From NCBI GenBank assembly GCA_041656115.1, contig JBBAED010000007.1, positions 1-52,805 of the forward strand: DNA of 52,805 nt, read 5' to 3'. Both the position numbers and the translations under genes were made by a program. Positions 9,332 through 17,984 of the stretch are shown here, one piece after another. Source of the stretch: Dehalococcoidales bacterium (GTDB lineage Bacteria; Chloroflexota; Dehalococcoidia; Dehalococcoidales; UBA5627). Position 1 is the first letter of the stretch, and each line of letters begins with the position of its first letter. The notes beneath the pieces are model-generated. The model made no database searches and was not told where the DNA came from. It was given only the letters and a program-made list of their open reading frames with translations.

Positions 9332-9377
9332 AGAGGGAGAGCTTAGAGCTCTCCCTCTCTTATTTTAATTTTTCATA
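9332..9377 (+). terminator. Rho-independent terminator of the opuA operon
   Basis: A perfect 12-bp stem (9332-9343 with 9347-9358, arm AGAGGGAGAGCT) with a 3-base loop is followed by a T-rich tail. It lies 30 bases after the opuAC stop and has no T-tract on the minus side, so it acts on the plus strand only. Confidence 0.9.
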
Positions 9378-9523
9378 AGGCTTTTTGGCGATATCGTTTC
9401 TCTATTTGCCAAAGCAGACTGAATCGGATTTTGTAAGCTTTTTATCCGGGAAATTCCGACCCATCAATAATCGGAAATACTTTCTAACGGTATTATAAAT
9501 TCACTAGTCTTACAGTGAACGTC

Positions 9524-10057
9524 CTAACTCTTTTTTCGATTTTGTTGTTTAATTGCTTCTGTTAGAGCCAGTAATCCCTTCATAATTTCGAGTGGGGTGG
9601 GGGGATTACCGGGGATTTTAATATCAACCGGCAGTATTTTATCGGCACCGCCAAGAACGGCATAGCTGTCTTTATAAATACCGCCGTCGCAAGCATCATC
9701 CCCGACGGCGATTACAAAGCCGGGTTGCGGCATGGCATTGTAGGTCTTTTTTACGGCCTGTGCCATGTTGTGTGTAACCGCTCCGGTAATTACAATTACA
9801 TCAGCATGCCTGGGAGAGGCAACAAAAGATATTCCGAAGCGTTCAATATCATAATGGGGTGTTCCAAGGTTATTTAATTCGATTTCGGCGGCATTGTCGC
9901 TGCCCGAATCAAGCTCACGGATAGCAAGGCTCCGCCCAAAAATGGAATCTATATTTTCTTTAAGCTCAAACCCCGTTTTTTCAAAATCGATTTGTTCCGG
10001 GCTGATATCTTCCGCTACTTTGCGTCCGAAAAAGTTTTTAACAATATTTAATGTCAT
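9524..10057 (-). CDS. ehrS: Ehr complex small subunit (NuoB/HyfI-like) lacking all cluster N2 cysteines
   Basis: A 177-residue homologue of the NuoB/HyfI subunit of complex I and group 4 hydrogenases. The fold-defining context is clear: RELDSGSDNAAEIEL, then VIVITGAVT, GDDACDGGIYKDSYAVLGG and VDIKIPGNPPTP. In canonical members these stretches hold the four 4Fe-4S ligands. Here they read Asp54, Ala57, Asp121 and Asn151, so every ligand is replaced. The only cysteine, Cys123, is not at a ligand position. The subunit therefore probably binds no cluster. It is the last gene of the six-gene operon, 13 bases after ehrL, with an AAAGG ribosome site. No convincing terminator was found after it. Confidence 0.9.
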   Translation of the reverse strand: MTLNIVKNFFGRKVAEDISPEQIDFEKTGFELKENIDSIFGRSLAIRELDSGSDNAAEIELNNLGTPHYDIERFGISFVASPRHADVIVITGAVTHNMAQAVKKTYNAMPQPGFVIAVGDDACDGGIYKDSYAVLGGADKILPVDIKIPGNPPTPLEIMKGLLALTEAIKQQNRKKS

Positions 10058-10070
10058 GTTCGATTACCTT

Positions 10071-11651
10071 TTATAAATCGTTTCCGGCATAAGATAAATT
10101 CATGCTCTTATTGATTACCGGGAAATCGGGAACGATATCTCCGATTACGGCATGCTCAATCGCCCACCAGTTGCAAAAAGAGGCGGTGGAAACCTTGTAA
10201 CGGTTGATAACACCGTTTCTGATATTTACCCAGTGTAAGTTTTGACCTCTGGCAGCTTCTACGGCAGTTAGAGAAAAACCGTCTTTGTTGGAACATCTTT
10301 CCCGGATGGGGCCTTCGTTTAAATTATCCAATACGTTATTGATAATATTTAAAGAACTTTTGATTTCATCGGCTTTAACCGTAAACCGGGCCAGCACATC
10401 CCCTTCTCTTTTCGAAGGTATTTCAATTTTTACTTTGGCGTAGTTGGCGTAAGGGTGATTGCGCCGCGTATCGATGGCGGCATCCGAGGCGCGGGCTATC
10501 GGTCCGCTTAAGTTAAGAGAGTTTACCAGTTCGTGCTTAACAACGCCGGTTGTATCAAAGCGATCAATTACCCATGATGAATCATAGGCTGTTTTGAGAG
10601 CTTCATTAAAATCTTTTCTGAATTTAACCAGAAATTTCTTAAAGTTGTTTAGCTTGGCGCTCTCAATATCTTTTTTAAGCCCGCCGGGGATAATAAACCC
10701 TTTCAAAAAACGCGAACCGGTCATTAACGAATTATAACGCAGTATTTGCTCCCTTAGAATAAAAAGCAGGTTGGCGCCAACCGGATAAGCCACATCAACC
10801 TGCATTCCGGCCATGTCTCCGAGGTGGGAATAAATGCGTTCCATTTCAAGCAGCATCATTCGCAGCCATACCGCCCTTTCGGGAATCACACATTCGTTGA
10901 TTTTTTCTACAGACATTGCAAATGCGGTTGCGTTGGCGGCGCTTTCATCGCCGCTGATACTCTCGGCAATTGCCATGCAATCTGCCGGGTTTTTATTTTC
11001 AGCCAGTTTCTCAATCCCGCGATGTTTATAGAAATGGCGAATTTCCAAGTTGAAAATTGTTTCACCCATTGCCCCAAAACGAAAATGCCCCGGTTCGATA
11101 ATGCCGGCGTGTACCGGCCCGACCGGAATTTGGTAAACACCTTCTCCGCTGACTTCTTTAAAGAGGTATTCTGTTCCTTTCGGCTCGTTATAATCAAGCT
11201 CAAGCGTTTGGTTTTCAAAAGATTTTAACAGCGGATGAAAACTGTCGGGATAAACTTCGTGCAGGAACAACCTTCTGGTATCAAAAGCCCCGTCGAATTC
11301 AATCCCGAATCCGTCTTTGATTTCACGTTCAAAATAGCAGGCAATCGGGAAATCCGATGCAATTGAAGTGGCGTGTTTATCCGGCAGATTGATTGCAAGG
11401 ATTAAAAATTCATGCACGTTATGATTTTCAAAGGTATAAAAGAGGGTCAACCCGTTATGTTCATCAAAGTTTTCCGCCGCCCAAATTGCGGTAAGCCCCA
11501 ATAATTGCTGGCTTTTAATAACTTGCATCGTTTCGTCAAACGACCCGGCATCCATAATAATGTAATCTTCGCCGGGTATAGCCTGCCTTAAAACGCACTT
11601 TACGTTGCGCGCTTCTAATGTTCTTTTTAATATTGTTCCCAGTGTATTCAT
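10071..11651 (-). CDS. ehrL: Ehr complex large subunit (NuoC-NuoD fusion, HyfG-like) without NiFe ligands
   Basis: A 526-residue fusion of a NuoC-like domain (about residues 1-150) and a NuoD/hydrogenase-large-subunit-like domain (about 165-526), as in HycE/HyfG. The hallmark PVGPVHAGIIEPGHFRFGAM is present. At the place of the N-terminal nickel motif (ER.CGxC), the protein reads ESISGDES at residues 230-237, with Ser233 and Glu236 in place of the cysteines. The C-terminal DPCxxC is replaced within INKSMNLSYAGNDL. It therefore cannot hold a NiFe centre, the defining trait of energy-converting hydrogenase-related (Ehr) complexes. It sits 9 bases after ehrD. The catalytic activity, if any, is unknown. 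Confidence 0.92.
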   Translation of the reverse strand: MNTLGTILKRTLEARNVKCVLRQAIPGEDYIIMDAGSFDETMQVIKSQQLLGLTAIWAAENFDEHNGLTLFYTFENHNVHEFLILAINLPDKHATSIASDFPIACYFEREIKDGFGIEFDGAFDTRRLFLHEVYPDSFHPLLKSFENQTLELDYNEPKGTEYLFKEVSGEGVYQIPVGPVHAGIIEPGHFRFGAMGETIFNLEIRHFYKHRGIEKLAENKNPADCMAIAESISGDESAANATAFAMSVEKINECVIPERAVWLRMMLLEMERIYSHLGDMAGMQVDVAYPVGANLLFILREQILRYNSLMTGSRFLKGFIIPGGLKKDIESAKLNNFKKFLVKFRKDFNEALKTAYDSSWVIDRFDTTGVVKHELVNSLNLSGPIARASDAAIDTRRNHPYANYAKVKIEIPSKREGDVLARFTVKADEIKSSLNIINNVLDNLNEGPIRERCSNKDGFSLTAVEAARGQNLHWVNIRNGVINRYKVSTASFCNWWAIEHAVIGDIVPDFPVINKSMNLSYAGNDL

Positions 11652-11660
11652 ATATTCTCT

Positions 11661-13142
11661 TTAAAAACCAAGAATTCCGCTGATATCCAACAGTATATTA
11701 TTTAACCACGAAGGAATATACAAACCCATTGCGATAATCAGACAGATTGTTATTACTATCGGCACCTTCATATTGCTTGGAACTTGGTATGGTTGAATCT
11801 CCTCCTCCGTTTTTTGGTTGAAAGCCCTGATGAAAAAGAGCACAAATCCAACCGCAACCAACAGGAAGCATACCAATAAAACAACAAAAGCCGGGAAAGA
11901 AGCCGAAACAAGAACACTTAAAATATTCCATTTGGCCAAAAATATGGGAAACAAAGGAGTGCCGATAATCGCAGCGCCTCCCAGTATTAAACCCCAGCTT
12001 GCCAGGGGCTGCAGTTGGAACGGTTTCTTAATCATATCAAATTTATTGCTTTTATACTGGCGGCGGAATATGCCGGCACAGAAAAAGAGCAGGGTTTTAA
12101 CAAGCGAGTGGGTGAATTGAAAAAAGAGCATCCAAAACAGGGCCACCGGAGCCCCGATTCCAATTGATACAATCATAAAGCCCATGCTTTCGATACTTGA
12201 AAAGGCCAATAACTTTTTGGTGTTTGTGCGCGCAAGGATACTAAATGCAGCGATTATTACCGTAAGAAGCCCAATAACCAATAAAAAGTTCTTTAAAAAT
12301 TCACCGGCGCCGGCTAAGTTGCCGATGGCATATAACCGCAGAATACCGTAAACGCCCAGGTTTAAGACTATCCCCGATACAGCGGCTACAATAGACGGAG
12401 CTCGAGCGTAGGCAATCGGAATCCATGTGTGGAACGGCACTAACCCTGATTTAGCGGCAAATCCGATAAATAAAAAGATAAAGGCAAAACTAAGAATTGA
12501 AGGATCAACGGAGTGTGCGATATCCATTAGGGTCGTCCAGTTTAGGCTGCCTCCGTCAATCACTTTTTGGCTTAGCGTAAACAGAATAATAATTCCGATA
12601 AATCCGAAAATCATCGCGGTAGAAGCTATAAAGATATATTTTAATGCGGCGAGGATATTCTCCCGGGCATTTAAAGTTACTATTAAAAAGGCGGTTATGA
12701 TTGTACTTAACTCGATAAATATCCAAAGCAAAGCGATATTGTTGGACATAAAACCAAAAACAAGCAGCAGTTCAAGCAGGCAAAAGGCGGCATAGAAAAA
12801 CTTTAAAACGATTGCATCGAGGTCTCCGGCTTTAATTAAACCGGAAACATAACCGCGTCCGTAGAGTGAAACAAGCAAAAAGACAATCGTTGTAATCAGT
12901 ATTTCGTAACCGGAGAGCGCATCAATATAAAAATATTCGTTATCAAATAAAGTTATCGGAAGGTCGGCGGCAAAAATTAACCATAAACTTATCCCGAAAT
13001 AAATTACAGTGTGGATAATTGTGAACAGGCTCAAAGAGCAGTTATCCGCTTGATCGGTTTGTTTGCTTTTCCAAAACGATAACAAGATACCGATTATTAA
13101 CAGGGTCGGAGCGGCAAACAGAACCGGAATCCAGTTTTCCAT
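11661..13142 (-). CDS. ehrD: Ehr complex antiporter-like membrane subunit (HyfF/NuoN-like)
   Basis: A 493-residue polytopic membrane protein of the Mrp/NuoL-M-N family. The conserved TM7-8 region reads IGFAAKSGLVPFHTWIPIAYARAPSIVAAVSG in full context, including the lysine (AAKSG) and the H-x-W-(L/I)-P motif used in ion translocation. A further lysine near TNTKKLLAFSS and HSLVKTLLFF match the second conserved ion-path elements. It begins directly after ehrC (no gap) and precedes ehrL. It presumably forms one of two ion-pumping modules of the complex in the cytoplasmic membrane. Confidence 0.9.
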   Translation of the reverse strand: MENWIPVLFAAPTLLIIGILLSFWKSKQTDQADNCSLSLFTIIHTVIYFGISLWLIFAADLPITLFDNEYFYIDALSGYEILITTIVFLLVSLYGRGYVSGLIKAGDLDAIVLKFFYAAFCLLELLLVFGFMSNNIALLWIFIELSTIITAFLIVTLNARENILAALKYIFIASTAMIFGFIGIIILFTLSQKVIDGGSLNWTTLMDIAHSVDPSILSFAFIFLFIGFAAKSGLVPFHTWIPIAYARAPSIVAAVSGIVLNLGVYGILRLYAIGNLAGAGEFLKNFLLVIGLLTVIIAAFSILARTNTKKLLAFSSIESMGFMIVSIGIGAPVALFWMLFFQFTHSLVKTLLFFCAGIFRRQYKSNKFDMIKKPFQLQPLASWGLILGGAAIIGTPLFPIFLAKWNILSVLVSASFPAFVVLLVCFLLVAVGFVLFFIRAFNQKTEEEIQPYQVPSNMKVPIVITICLIIAMGLYIPSWLNNILLDISGILGF

Positions 13143-13820
13143 CTAGTCCTCAAACTCCAATCCGAATTTAACCAGCCTGCGGTGGAAGGACTCAATGCTT
13201 GAATCAATCCCGAAAGCCATAACCGTCGAAATAAGAATAACTATAAAAAGGTCAATCATTACCAATAATTCAATTATAAAAGGCATTTCCGCCATAAAAA
13301 GACTAAATAAAAGAACGCCGTTTTCCATAGTCAGATACCCTGTAATTTTGGTGAGGATTTTTTTACGGCTGAAAATTATCATCATTCCCATCATTACCAG
13401 CGATACGCCGATAACTCCTCCAAGTAAAAACAGGGAATCTTCAAACAAGGTTGCGGCAAAGTTTTTAAAAACAAAATAGACCGTAAACATCAGTAAAGCA
13501 CTGATTATTATCGAGCTTGCGGGGGTAAGGTAATAAAATTGAATATCCCTTTTGACTGCCATTTTTTTGAGGCTTTTATGCAAAAAGAGGGGGATAAAAA
13601 CCGTTTTTACAATAAGGGTCAGCAAGGCTATAAAGAGCAGGTTGAGCGTTCCCGTATCGATAAATAAAACAACCGCCATTATTGCCAATATAAATGATTG
13701 GATGGCATAGATTTTGAAAAGAGAGGTGAGCGACCTCTGGGTAATAATTAATACTGCCGTTCCCAATACGAAAACGAACAACCCTCGAACTATATCATTA
13801 AAAATAAGTGTATCTATCAT
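13143..13820 (-). CDS. ehrC: Ehr complex membrane subunit (HyfE-like)
   Basis: A 225-residue membrane protein with about six or seven predicted helices, resembling HyfE, whose C-terminal half corresponds to NuoK. It has the amphipathic segment PLFLHKSLKKMAVKRD in the middle and acidic residues within helices (EMPFIIELLVMIDLF) like those carrying protons in NuoK. Its start overlaps the ehrB stop by 4 bases and its stop abuts the ehrD start, so it is firmly in the operon. Assignment rests on size, topology and position. Confidence 0.85.
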   Translation of the reverse strand: MIDTLIFNDIVRGLFVFVLGTAVLIITQRSLTSLFKIYAIQSFILAIMAVVLFIDTGTLNLLFIALLTLIVKTVFIPLFLHKSLKKMAVKRDIQFYYLTPASSIIISALLMFTVYFVFKNFAATLFEDSLFLLGGVIGVSLVMMGMMIIFSRKKILTKITGYLTMENGVLLFSLFMAEMPFIIELLVMIDLFIVILISTVMAFGIDSSIESFHRRLVKFGLEFED

Positions 13821-14764
13821 GTCAGCAACTCAAAAACTATAATAGCAAACGACAGGAAGAAAACGATCATAAAGAAATCGGGCAAACGGAAAAAACGAAT
13901 CTTGGCAAAAGATGATTCAAATACCCCGATTAGCACCGACAATATTACTGCTTTTAATGTAAAAAGAGCTATTGATATCAATATTCCGATCGGTGTGATT
14001 TCTACGGCCAGCCCCCACGGGAAAATGATATTGATTAACAAAGCCATTAGTATTAATTGTTTAATACCGTAAGAAAGTTCGGTTAATGCCAATTTGGGGC
14101 CCGTTTGCTCCAGAATCATAGCTTCGTGAACCATTGTAAGTTCTAGGTGTGTTTCGGGGTTATCGACCGGCACCCTGGCGGTTTCCACAATCAATATAAT
14201 AAATAAAGAGAAAGCAACCAATATTAACGTCGGATATTGGGCCACGGAATTATCAAGTACCGTTTCAAACATCAGCGGAATATCAGTGCTCTTTAAAATA
14301 AAAGCCATTGCGGCGCAGGCCATTAGCATCGAGGGTTCAATAATGGATGCAATTGTCATTTCGCGTGAACTTCCCATCCCGCCGAAAGCGCTGCCTGCAT
14401 CAAGACCGCCGAGCGCCATAAAAAAGCGGGCGCATACCATCAGGTATAGGAATAAAATAATATTGCCGAAACCGCTTTCCTGTGCCGGAATAAATACAAT
14501 CGGCACGGCTATCGATGCGACCAATAAAAAGGCGATATTCAGATAAGGGCTGATGCGCATAATAAAAGAAGACGTATCGGAATAGATAATTTCCTTCTTA
14601 AAAAGCTTAAACAATTGGAAGTACGTTTGTAGTAACGGCGTCCCCCGGCGCCCCTGGCACATTGCCTTCACCTTTTTAATAAGGCTCATAAATAAGGGTG
14701 CCAAAAGCAATACGAATGCGGTATTTAAAACGATGTATAAAATCATATTCCAGCTCATAGCCAT
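13817..14764 (-). CDS. ehrB: Ehr complex membrane subunit (HyfC/NuoH-like)
   Basis: A 315-residue NuoH/HyfC-type protein that links the hydrophilic arm to the membrane arm in complex I relatives. Family hallmarks are the early cytosolic loop KVKAMCQGRRGTPLLQTYFQ, then LFKKEIIYSD, the acidic ETARVPVDNPETHLELTMVH segment in context, and MILEQTGPKLALTELS, which together line the E-channel/quinone-side cavity in complex I. About eight membrane helices are visible. It overlaps ehrA by 10 bases and ehrC by 4 bases. Subunit identity is secure. Confidence 0.92.
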   Translation of the reverse strand: MAMSWNMILYIVLNTAFVLLLAPLFMSLIKKVKAMCQGRRGTPLLQTYFQLFKLFKKEIIYSDTSSFIMRISPYLNIAFLLVASIAVPIVFIPAQESGFGNIILFLYLMVCARFFMALGGLDAGSAFGGMGSSREMTIASIIEPSMLMACAAMAFILKSTDIPLMFETVLDNSVAQYPTLILVAFSLFIILIVETARVPVDNPETHLELTMVHEAMILEQTGPKLALTELSYGIKQLILMALLINIIFPWGLAVEITPIGILISIALFTLKAVILSVLIGVFESSFAKIRFFRLPDFFMIVFFLSFAIIVFELLT

Positions 14765-16692
14765 ACCCCCGCCGTGATAAGCACCAAAACAATTGCAACA
14801 AAGGCATAGACTATAAAGGTTTCCAGATCTTTATTATGCTTTTCCGAAATAAACGAGGCAATTCTCATTACAAAACGCGCAAACGGTAAATAAATGCGTT
14901 CTTCAAAAAATTGCAGGGTGCTGATATGCGCTTTTGTACTTTTTGTAATACTTTTTGCTTCATCAAAATATTCTTTGTCGTTCGTTTTTCTTGTGCGGAA
15001 TATTAAGCGAAAAATGGTAACAATCGGCTCCGAAAAACCGGTGGCGGTATATTCCATCGCCTCAGTTTGTTTTCGAATGCCGCAAGCCCAAGTTTCTTCG
15101 ATTCTTACCGGAACGCGGGCAAGTTTAAGGAACCCGATTAGTATCAGCGTAATTAAGAGTAAGAGAATACTTACCGGCAGCAGGTTAGGTATCGGGATAT
15201 CAAAACCGATGCCTTGAATAATCTGGTAAGAAAATACCCCCAAAACAATACAAATAAATGCCAAAACAGCCGGTCCGCCCAGCATATTACGCGATACTTC
15301 GGTTGCTCTGCCGGCTTCCCTTGAGCGCGGTTTGGCTAAAAATACAATTCCGAAGGCCTTAACAAAACATGCGGCGGCCAGTGCGCTCATTAGTGCAAAT
15401 GCAGCCAGCCCGACAACCATTGCAATTTCAACGACCGCATTATTTAATTCGAACGAACCGAGATACGCCTGGAAAATCATAACTTCGCTGGCAAACCCGT
15501 TCAAAGGCGGCAGGGCAGAGATGGCGCAAGCTCCAATCAGGAATAAAACAGCGGTAAACGGCATTGTTTTGGCGAGCCCGCCCATTTCCTCAATATTGCG
15601 TGTCCCCGTTGCCTGTACTACCGAGCCGGCGGTCATAAATAAAAGGCTTTTAAAAACGGCATGGTTAAATGTATGGAACAGGGCGCCGACCAGGCTTAAG
15701 TTGGCTTGTATTTCCAGCCCGTAGTAATTGAAAATGATATACATTCCCAACCCAAGGACAATAATTCCGATGTTTTCAATGCTGTGATACGCCAGCAGCG
15801 TTTTGAAATCATGCTCTTTGAGGGCATAAATAACACCCAATACCGCCGAAATTGTACCGAAGGCAAGGAGAATGAACCCCCACCACAAGTCCGGTTGCAG
15901 GACATCAAATGTAAAGCGGCATAATCCGTAAATAGCAACCTTAAGCATTACCCCCGACATTAGCGCCGAAATGTTTGAAGGGGCTGCGGAGTGGGCATAC
16001 GGCAGCCATTTGTGGAACGGAATAAGCCCGGCTTTGGTTCCAAACCCGATAAAAAGCGCCGCAAAGGCAAGCCCTTTAGCGGCATCCGGTAAAACGGCGG
16101 CATTTTTAATATCAAAAGTCCCGCTGTATTTATAAATAACCAAAAAGGCGATAAATAAGAAAAGGGTGCTAAATTGGGTCATTACAAAATAAAAGATGCC
16201 GGCTTTTTGTGTTTCGGCTTTTTCTCTTTCGTGCATTACCAGAAAGAACGATGAAATCGACATTATCTCCCAAGAGAAAAGGAACCCGAACATGTTATCC
16301 GAAACCACGACCATAATCATGGCAAGGATAAAAAGAGGCAGCAGTGCGGCAAAGATTTGTCTTCTTTTACCGGTAGCCCCGTGCTCTATGTAACTGATTG
16401 TATAGATAACCGTGCAAAAACCGACGATTCCGATTAAGCCGGTAAACAAAGACGATAACTTGTCCAAATGAAAGCCGAAAGAGAGCCCTTCGGTAATCGA
16501 ATAAAAGGTTCTGCCGCAATCAGTGTCGTTTAAAAAGCATAAAACGGAGGAAATTGTGATACAGATAAGCCCTGATAACAATATAAAAAAACCGATACGG
16601 CGGTTGTTCCTGCCCGATTTTTTAATTGTAACAAGCGAAAAAACGCAACACAAAAGTAAAATAGCGCATCCGCTTAAAAAAAGAGTTTCCAT
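14755..16692 (-). CDS. ehrA: Ehr complex antiporter-like membrane subunit (HyfB/NuoL-like), first gene of operon
   Basis: A 645-residue polytopic subunit of the HyfB/NuoL family. Conserved ion-path elements include SWEIMSISSFFLV (TM5 glutamate), GFGTKAGLIPFHKWLPYAH (TM7 lysine and H-x-W-L-P), then AAPSNISALMSG, and LFHTFNHAVFKSLLF. A long C-terminal extension of about 110 residues contains a soluble, charged stretch (RKTNDKEYFDEAKSITKSTK) and a final helix, as in HyfB. No strong ribosome site precedes the ATG at 16692, so the exact start is less certain. A promoter lies about 95 bases upstream. With ehrD it makes two pumping modules. Confidence 0.9.
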   Translation of the reverse strand: METLFLSGCAILLLCCVFSLVTIKKSGRNNRRIGFFILLSGLICITISSVLCFLNDTDCGRTFYSITEGLSFGFHLDKLSSLFTGLIGIVGFCTVIYTISYIEHGATGKRRQIFAALLPLFILAMIMVVVSDNMFGFLFSWEIMSISSFFLVMHEREKAETQKAGIFYFVMTQFSTLFLFIAFLVIYKYSGTFDIKNAAVLPDAAKGLAFAALFIGFGTKAGLIPFHKWLPYAHSAAPSNISALMSGVMLKVAIYGLCRFTFDVLQPDLWWGFILLAFGTISAVLGVIYALKEHDFKTLLAYHSIENIGIIVLGLGMYIIFNYYGLEIQANLSLVGALFHTFNHAVFKSLLFMTAGSVVQATGTRNIEEMGGLAKTMPFTAVLFLIGACAISALPPLNGFASEVMIFQAYLGSFELNNAVVEIAMVVGLAAFALMSALAAACFVKAFGIVFLAKPRSREAGRATEVSRNMLGGPAVLAFICIVLGVFSYQIIQGIGFDIPIPNLLPVSILLLLITLILIGFLKLARVPVRIEETWACGIRKQTEAMEYTATGFSEPIVTIFRLIFRTRKTNDKEYFDEAKSITKSTKAHISTLQFFEERIYLPFARFVMRIASFISEKHNKDLETFIVYAFVAIVLVLITAGVWL

Positions 16693-16783
16693 TAATTACG
16701 TTATTTGAACCAATCAAAGGGGGAGGACTAATCCTTGAGGTCTCCTTTAGTCATTCAATTACAAACTTCACGTCCTCGCAATA

Positions 16784-16812
16784 ATTCTAAGCAAAGCCAA
16801 TTACGTTGTCAA
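16784..16812 (-). promoter_or_regulatory. Promoter of the ehr operon
   Basis: On the minus strand TTGACA (16812-16807), 17 bases and TAGAAT (16789-16784) match the sigma-70 consensus. The start would be near 16777, leaving a leader of about 85 bases that can pair GACTAA with TTAGTC just before ehrA. Confidence 0.6.
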
Positions 16813-16907
16813 ATGCATTTGCGATGCGGAATATTTTTTATTCCGAATGTTTTTAAATTTGCGGTAACCCCTTTTATTTTTAGCGGCAAAAGGCCGAAAA
16901 ATTATGA

Positions 16908-17816
16908 TTATGCTTGTAACAGCTCATTTATAACGGATAAGGCGTAATCAATGTTAATGGCATAACCCATCCCCTCCACCCCTATGGCGGATATTTTGGC
17001 ATTTGTAATCCCGATAACTTCTCCGCTCATGTTTACCAGCACCCCGCCGCTGTTACCGGAATTGATTGCCGCACTTGTTTCAATCAATTCTTCCAATGGT
17101 TGCCCGTCAACATCGATTGAAACATGAAGCTGCCCGATAATCCCTTCCTTGGCACTTACCCCCATATCGAGGGAATTACCCATTGCAACCACCCACTCGC
17201 CGACAGCCAGCTTAGAGGCGTTGCCGATTTTTAAAGCCTTAAGAGATTCGGCATCTATTTTGAAAATAGCGATGTCGGCCGATTTATTGTAACGAATTGT
17301 AGTAAGATCAACATCGTAAACGGTGCCGCTGTCAAGCGTAACCTTAATGGTATCCATTCCTTCGATAACATGATAATTGGTAACGATAATCCCGTTATCG
17401 TTAAATATCCAACCCGAACCGGCGCCGGTAACAACATAATCATAAGTGAAACTGCCCCAGCCGTATTTGTAAACCTTGGTTGTATTGATAGCTACAACCC
17501 CCGCCCTCACGTTTTTAACAACATCGGCAATGTTTTCAAGTACGGGTTTGGTGGTAACCTGTTCGCCCAGATTATCAATTACGGTTTCCAGTTCGGAGAT
17601 ACGGTCGTAAAGTGATGCTAACTCTGAAATTTCACTTTGAATTGCAGATAACTGCCGATTAACTTCCGTTAATTGTTGTTCCAGCGAGCTTATTTGTGTT
17701 GCTTTGTCTTTAATTTGCTCGCTTTGATTCGAAAGCATTGAAATTCCGATTAAGCTAACGATAATCAGTGTAATTGTAATCGGTAAAAGCAGCCATTTAA
17801 TAACAGAATTATTCAT
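16908..17816 (-). CDS. Membrane-anchored trypsin-like serine protease (S1C/HtrA-like, no PDZ)
   Basis: A 302-residue protease with one N-terminal membrane helix (about residues 7-29), a coiled coil (about 30-85) and a trypsin-fold domain (about 90-300). The catalytic triad reads His149 (TNYHVIEG), Asp181 (SADIAIF) and Ser256 (NSGNSGG). Unlike typical DegP/HtrA proteins it ends right after the protease domain and has no PDZ domain, so substrate choice or oligomerisation may depend on the coiled coil. The ATG at 17816 follows AAGGGAG. Its active site should face outside the cytoplasm. The presenilin-type protease gene lies 168 bases upstream on the same strand. Confidence 0.92.
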   Translation of the reverse strand: MNNSVIKWLLLPITITLIIVSLIGISMLSNQSEQIKDKATQISSLEQQLTEVNRQLSAIQSEISELASLYDRISELETVIDNLGEQVTTKPVLENIADVVKNVRAGVVAINTTKVYKYGWGSFTYDYVVTGAGSGWIFNDNGIIVTNYHVIEGMDTIKVTLDSGTVYDVDLTTIRYNKSADIAIFKIDAESLKALKIGNASKLAVGEWVVAMGNSLDMGVSAKEGIIGQLHVSIDVDGQPLEELIETSAAINSGNSGGVLVNMSGEVIGITNAKISAIGVEGMGYAINIDYALSVINELLQA

Positions 17817-17984
17817 ATTTAACTCCCTTGGATTAAAGACGAATCGGTGTTTTCGATTAAAAAAAGTCGCGGTTTATTGCCTGTTTATGATTAAGAGCAG
17901 GCTAAAACTAAAGGTTTTAACTTCAATCGTACTGCCTTAATTATTATAACAGAGGCAAAGCAAGTATTGAATTTAAATGGGTAA

